This document shows, piece after piece, positions 60,103 through 64,000 of a stretch of 64,000 nucleotides of DNA. Source of the DNA: Steroidobacteraceae bacterium. GTDB lineage: Bacteria; Pseudomonadota; Gammaproteobacteria; Steroidobacterales; Steroidobacteraceae. The notes beneath the pieces are model-generated. The model was not told the origin of the DNA. It saw only the letters and a list, made by a program, of their open reading frames with translations, and made no database searches. The first letter of the stretch is position 1; the number at the start of each line of letters is the position of its first letter. The stretch is from the NCBI GenBank assembly GCA_029266835.1, contig JAQSWD010000002.1, positions 1 through 64,000 of the forward strand, written 5' to 3'. Position numbers and translations under genes: made by a program.

Positions 60103-61377
60103 ATGAACTTCTCGCTGAAACTGCGCGGGCTGCTCGCGGCCGCCGCGTTTACGCTGGCCGCGGTCAGCACACAGGCCCAGACCACCGACAAGGTCCTGCG
60201 TAATGGCTTCTCGGTCGAGCGCCTGCAGCGCGTCGATGCGTTGCTCGATGGCTACGTGGACGACGGACGCATCGGCGGCATCGTGGCGCTGGTCCTGCGG
60301 GACGGCAAACCCGTGTACGAACACGCGGTGGGCTGGCGTGACAAGGAAGCCGGCCAGAAGATGACCCCGGACACCCTCTTCCGCATCGCGTCGCAGTCAA
60401 AGGCATTGACCAGCGTGGCCGTCCTCGCGCTCATGGAGGAAGGCAAGCTCACGGTGAACGACAGCGCGGGCAAGTGGATTCCCACCTTCGCGGCCACCAC
60501 CGTGCTCACGCGCGACGGGACCAACTGGGTGAACGCACCGGCGAAGCGCTCCATCACCATACGCGACCTGCTCACGCACACCGCGGGCATTTCGTACGGT
60601 CAGCCGCCCGAACAGGCGGCGCTGTACCAGCCCAAGGGCCTGGGTCCGGCCGCCGGCTTCGGCTGGTACTTCTCGGACAAGGACGAGCCCATTTGCACGA
60701 CCATCGAGCGGCTGGGCACGCTGCCCTTCCAGGCGCATCCGGGCGAAGCCTTCGTGTACGGCTACAACACCGACATCCTGGGCTGCATCGTCGAGAAGGC
60801 GTCGGGTGTTTCGCTGGACGAATACATCCGCTCGCGAATCACCGGCCCGCTGGGCATGACGGACACCGCGTTCTATCTACCCGCCGACAAGGCCGCCCGC
60901 CTCGCCGTGGTGTACGGCAGCGGGCCTGACGGCAAGATCGTGAAGGCGCCCGAGGGCGCGCGTGGCCAGGGCCATTACGTCGAAGGCCCACGCAAGAGCT
61001 TCTCCGGCGGCGCTGGCCTCGTGTCCACGGCGCGTGACTTCGCCACCTTTCTCGAAGCGTTGCGCAAGGGCGGCACATCGGGCAAGGCGCGCATCCTGTC
61101 ACCGCATGCCGTGAAACTCATGACCACCAACCAGATCGGCGATCTCAAGAACCCTCGCGGCCTCGGGTTCGGCTTCGGATTCGAAACGCATGACCGGTAC
61201 GGCGCGAGCGGCATGGCATCGGTCGGTTCGTGGGGATGGGGCGGCGCCTATGGCACCTGGTATCGCGTGGACCCCGAAGAGCGGCTGACCATCGTGCTCA
61301 TGCTGCAGATGATGCCGAACAATACCGACGTGCGTGAAAAGTTCGACGCGGTGTTGTTTCAGGCGCTGGTCGAGTAG
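60103..61377 (+). CDS. Beta-lactamase-family serine hydrolase (class C-like)
   Basis: This 424-residue exported protein (MNFSLKLRGLLAAAAFTLAA) has the penicillin-binding fold: nucleophile SxxK motif as SQSK (97-100), YGYNTD as the Y-x-N motif and GWGGAYGTWYRVDP near the end. Its substrate is unknown; related proteins are esterases, D-aminopeptidases or D-Ala-peptide hydrolases. Start ATG 60103 follows AAGGGGGATCCGG. It appears co-transcribed with the arabinofuranosidase. Confidence 0.9.
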   Translation: MNFSLKLRGLLAAAAFTLAAVSTQAQTTDKVLRNGFSVERLQRVDALLDGYVDDGRIGGIVALVLRDGKPVYEHAVGWRDKEAGQKMTPDTLFRIASQSKALTSVAVLALMEEGKLTVNDSAGKWIPTFAATTVLTRDGTNWVNAPAKRSITIRDLLTHTAGISYGQPPEQAALYQPKGLGPAAGFGWYFSDKDEPICTTIERLGTLPFQAHPGEAFVYGYNTDILGCIVEKASGVSLDEYIRSRITGPLGMTDTAFYLPADKAARLAVVYGSGPDGKIVKAPEGARGQGHYVEGPRKSFSGGAGLVSTARDFATFLEALRKGGTSGKARILSPHAVKLMTTNQIGDLKNPRGLGFGFGFETHDRYGASGMASVGSWGWGGAYGTWYRVDPEERLTIVLMLQMMPNNTDVREKFDAVLFQALVE

Positions 61378-61386
61378 CGCCATCCA

Positions 61387-61592
61387 TTACGGCGCGTAGA
61401 ACTCCTTGTCGAGCTGCGAGCCGTCTGGTCGCTGTTGCCGCGCGCGAACTGCTGCGCCAGACGCAACGCTTCACCGAGTCGGGGACGCGGCGCAATGTCA
61501 TCGTGTTCCCGCGGCGCGAATTCGTCCAGCGCCCGCGCGAGTTCGCGATTGACTGCGCCCGGATCACCGGCGAGATGCCTGGACGAGCGACC
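61387..61592 (-). pseudogene. Remnant of a gene C-terminus
   Basis: On the minus strand the stretch after the DUF885 stop reads RHLAGDPGAVNRELARALDE, then LGEALRLAQQFARGNSDQTA in one frame. With a shift near 61424 it continues DGSQLDKEFYAP and a stop at 61387. It looks like coding sequence broken by a frameshift and lacking its 5' part, or a C-terminal extension lost from the DUF885 gene. Family not recognised. Confidence 0.45.
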
Positions 61593-63386
61593 TCACTTCT
61601 GCGCCCCTATCCAGCGATCGATCTTCGCCTCGAGCACCTCGAGCGGCATCGCGCCGTCCTTGAGAACCTCGTCATGGAACTTCTTCACATCGAACTTCTT
61701 GCCCAGCGCCTTCTCGGCGCGCTTGCGCAGTTCGACGAGTTTGAGCTGACCGATCTTGTACGCCAGCGCCTGGCCGGGAATGGCCGCGAAGCGCTCGGCC
61801 TCGGAGATCGCACGCGTCGGCTCGGCGGGTGAGTTCGCGAACATGTAGTCGAGCGTCTGCTGTCGCGTCCATCCCTTGAAGTGCATGCCGGTATCGGTAA
61901 CCAGGCGGATGGCGCGCCACAATTCCGCGTCCAGCGCGCCGAAGCGCTGCACCGGGTCTTTGTAGATGCCCATCTCGTAGCCGAGATACTCGGCGTACAG
62001 ACCCCAGCCTTCCGTGTAAGCCGTGTCACCCGAGAACCGGCGGAACATGGGCAGGTCGCTGAGTTCCCGCTGCAGGGCGATCTGGAAGTGATGACCGGGC
62101 GCCGCTTCGTGCAGCGACAGCGCCGCCAGCGCCGAGCGCGGTCGCGCCTTCAGGTCATAGGCATTGACGTAGAAGATGCCAGGGCGGCTGCCGTCCAGCG
62201 GCGGACCCTGGTACGAGCCCGACGACGCCGATGCCTCGCGGAACTCCTCGACCAGCCGCACTTCATACGGCGCCTTGGGGCGCAGGTTGAAGTAGTTGGA
62301 CAGCAGCGGCGCAACGTTCGCATCGAAGTCCTGGTAGGCCTTGAGCAGCTCTTCGCGCGATTTGAAATACATGTCGTCACGAGCCTTCATCCATGCGAAG
62401 AACTCCTTGAGCTCGGCCGGCGTCTTCACCGACTTGCCGTAGCCGAGGTCCCGGGCCACTGCTCGCATTTCCTTCTGGATGCGCGCCACCTCGTCGAGGC
62501 CGATCTGGTGCACGGACGCCGGGCTCAGCGAGCGCGTGGTGTTGTCCTTCACCTTGTGCGCGTACCAGGCCGCGCCGTTGGGCAAGGCGCCCATGCCGAA
62601 GGTGTCTCGGGTTTTCGGCAGGTATTCATTGGCGATGTACACGCGCAAGCGCTGGTACGCCGGCACCAGTTGCGTGGCGATGACGGCGCGGAACGCCGCG
62701 GTCAGCCGCGCGCGGTCGGCGTCCGAGAACTCCTTCGGCATGCTGGTGATGGGGCCCCAGAAAATGCTCTTCTCGGGATCGTCGACGATGTTGGCATCGA
62801 GCTGCGGCAGCACCTTCTCCATGAGCACGCGCGGCTGCACGAGATTCTGCGGCAGCGCCTCGCGCATATTGGCGATCGCCTGATCGAACAACGCCGGCGC
62901 CTTGGTGGCGCGCGACAGCCAGTCTTCGTAGTTCTTCACCGTGCGGAAAGGCTGCGCGCCCTTGCCCGAGCCCAACTGCGCGAACGTGTTCGCGACGTTG
63001 TAGAACTGGTTGACGGGCAGCAGCCGCTCGGGAAATTCGAAATCGGCGAGCGCGTTTTCGCGGTTCAGCGTGAAGATGTCGTAGGAAAGGCGATCCTGGC
63101 CTTCGAGCCCATCCGGACCGATGGCCTTGGCCGCGTCCAGGTATTTCCGCTGAAAAGCCCGCGCTGTCTGCTCGTAGTCCCTGGACAGGAAATTCGGCAG
63201 CTCGGCGTTGTAGCGGGGGTCGCCGGCATAGGTGGCCTGCAGCGGGTTCAGCTTCAGGTTTTCTTCCCAGAAGTCCGCGTACAGCTGGTTGAGCTTCGCG
63301 ACGGATCCGGTGGCGTCGGCCGCGCCGGCCACACCAGCGAACGTCGCCATCAGGAAAAGCGCCGGGAGGAATCGATTCGCCTTCAT
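61593..63386 (-). CDS. DUF885 family peptidase-like protein
   Basis: This 597-residue exported protein (MKANRFLPALFLMATFAGVAG) is mostly helical. The zinc-binding motif HEAAPGHHFQIALQRE and a downstream Glu in YTEGWGLYAEYLG match the HExxPGHH metallopeptidase-like DUF885 family. Such proteins act in the periplasm; the substrate is unknown. It is bounded downstream by gene remnant 61387-61592 and upstream by tRNA-Gln. Confidence 0.9.
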   Translation of the reverse strand: MKANRFLPALFLMATFAGVAGAADATGSVAKLNQLYADFWEENLKLNPLQATYAGDPRYNAELPNFLSRDYEQTARAFQRKYLDAAKAIGPDGLEGQDRLSYDIFTLNRENALADFEFPERLLPVNQFYNVANTFAQLGSGKGAQPFRTVKNYEDWLSRATKAPALFDQAIANMREALPQNLVQPRVLMEKVLPQLDANIVDDPEKSIFWGPITSMPKEFSDADRARLTAAFRAVIATQLVPAYQRLRVYIANEYLPKTRDTFGMGALPNGAAWYAHKVKDNTTRSLSPASVHQIGLDEVARIQKEMRAVARDLGYGKSVKTPAELKEFFAWMKARDDMYFKSREELLKAYQDFDANVAPLLSNYFNLRPKAPYEVRLVEEFREASASSGSYQGPPLDGSRPGIFYVNAYDLKARPRSALAALSLHEAAPGHHFQIALQRELSDLPMFRRFSGDTAYTEGWGLYAEYLGYEMGIYKDPVQRFGALDAELWRAIRLVTDTGMHFKGWTRQQTLDYMFANSPAEPTRAISEAERFAAIPGQALAYKIGQLKLVELRKRAEKALGKKFDVKKFHDEVLKDGAMPLEVLEAKIDRWIGAQK

Positions 63387-63424
63387 GACTAACTACCCCT
63401 TTGCCTGACATGTGGCCAGAAATG

Positions 63425-63457
63425 AAAAACCCGCCCCGTCGTCAGACGGGGCGGGTT
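63425..63457 (-). terminator. Rho-independent terminator after tRNA-Gln
   Basis: On the minus strand CCCGCCCCGTC and GACGGGGCGGG form an 11-bp stem with TGAC loop followed by TTTTT, just beyond the tRNA 3' end. Confidence 0.93.
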
Positions 63458-63465
63458 CCTCATGT

Positions 63466-63539
63466 TGGCTGGGGGACTAGGATTCGAACCTAGGTAAACG
63501 GAGTCAGAGTCCGTTGTCCTACCGCTAGACGATCCCCCA
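63466..63539 (-). tRNA. tRNA-Gln (anticodon CTG)
   Basis: This 74-nt tRNA includes an encoded CCA. The acceptor TGGGGGA pairs with TCCCCCA, the D arm is TCTAGCGGTAGGA, the anticodon stem-loop is CGGACTCTGACTCCG with CTG reading CAG, and the T arm is TAGGTTCGAATCCTA. Identity elements match tRNA-Gln. It lies between rpsI and the DUF885 gene, with its own terminator. Confidence 0.95.
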
Positions 63540-63591
63540 AATTCCTTGGCCGTCTGGCGCCAGTGTATCGAAGCCCACTCTTGATGGACTA

Positions 63592-63990
63592 CTAACGCTT
63601 CGAGTACTGGGTTCCGCGGCGGGCCTTGCGACGGCCGACCTTCTTGCGTTCGACCTCGCGGGCGTCACGCGTGACGAAGCCGGCCACGCGCAGCTGCTTG
63701 CGCAGTTCGCCGTCGTACTCCATCAACGCGCGCGTGATGCCGTGGCGGATGGCGCCGGCCTGGCCGGTGATGCCACCGCCCGCGACCGTCACCGTGATGT
63801 CGAACTTGTCCGTGAGCTGCACGAGTTCGAGCGGCTGACGCACGATCATGCGGCCGGTTTCGCGACCGAAGAACTCGTCCAGCGGACGATCGTTCACGGT
63901 GATCTTGCCGGTACCGGGCTTCATGAAGACGCGGGCGGCGGAGGTCTTGCGACGGCCGGTGCCGTAGTTCGCTTTGGCTTGAGCGGGCAT
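63592..63990 (-). CDS. rpsI: 30S ribosomal protein S9
   Basis: This 132-residue protein of the small subunit reaches the P-site tRNA with its basic tail. [18 protein letters not shown] starts the domain; the C-terminus [17 protein letters not shown] is invariant in S9. rplM (L13) normally precedes rpsI and would lie just beyond the right edge of the window. Confidence 0.97.
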   Translation of the reverse strand: MPAQAKANYGTGRRKTSAARVFMKPGTGKITVNDRPLDEFFGRETGRMIVRQPLELVQLTDKFDITVTVAGGGITGQAGAIRHGITRALMEYDGELRKQLRVAGFVTRDAREVERKKVGRRKARRGTQYSKR

Positions 63991-64000
63991 TGACTGGATT

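Overview
The window is a GC-rich, densely packed chromosomal segment of a gammaproteobacterium. The conserved blocks point there: ygfB-pepP-ubiH-ubiI facing zapA-ssrS(6S RNA)-fau, lgt-thyA-folA, a glycine-riboswitch gcvTHP operon, and tRNA-Gln next to rpsI. Composition, lipoprotein style and the YD-repeat, DUF885, GH51 and beta-lactamase-like genes suggest a Steroidobacter/Nevskiales-type free-living degrader; this placement is inference, since no 16S rRNA is present. I see no prophage, transposase or CRISPR array.

Layout. 1-4268 (minus): three consecutive secreted YD/RHS-repeat genes, the last running off the left edge. 4445-9114 (minus): a lipoprotein FKBP isomerase, then lgt-thyA-SET methyltransferase-2OG oxygenase-folA-SnoaL with start/stop overlaps. 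9133-15836: rlmI diverging from a DUF255 gene, then TfoX-like, HIT, DUF882 (MepK-like) and lipoprotein genes, and an ornithine-decarboxylase-type gene broken by an internal deletion. 15967-20837: an AAA ATPase, an ECF sigma factor with a membrane partner enclosed by inverted repeat copies, and a flotillin/NfeD pair. 21094-28407: a secreted glycoside-hydrolase-like protein, an RcnB-like protein, slyX (start codon inside a repeat), an ATPase, a hydrolase, a phosphoesterase and sua5. 28435-36553 (minus): a double-length HtrA/PDZ protease, dgkA, and gcvT-H-PA-PB behind a tandem glycine riboswitch.

36615-40158 (plus): an NTF2-like gene, ispG, a pterin dehydratase and an MFS exporter. 40168-45937 (minus): a hypothetical gene, a DMT permease, ubiI, ubiH, pepP and ygfB-like. 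46065-48924 (plus): a ZapB-like gene, zapA, 6S RNA, fau, an EVE protein, a 15-codon Lys/Ala-only ORF with a good sigma70 promoter, and rpiA. 49080-56459 (plus): a MacAB-type efflux operon with two FtsX-like permeases, followed by its probable sigma54 activator and histidine kinase. A sigma54-like promoter and an upstream palindrome precede the operon. 56470-63990: GNAT, Spy-like, GST, GH51 arabinofuranosidase, serine hydrolase and DUF885 peptidase genes, two decayed gene remnants, tRNA-Gln(CTG) and rpsI.

A dispersed palindromic repeat family with the terminus TGGGGACATTCCTC occurs at four loci, usually touching a gene's stop or start codon. A second palindrome type (TGGGGACAGATCTATTT) lies between the glycine riboswitch and gcvT.
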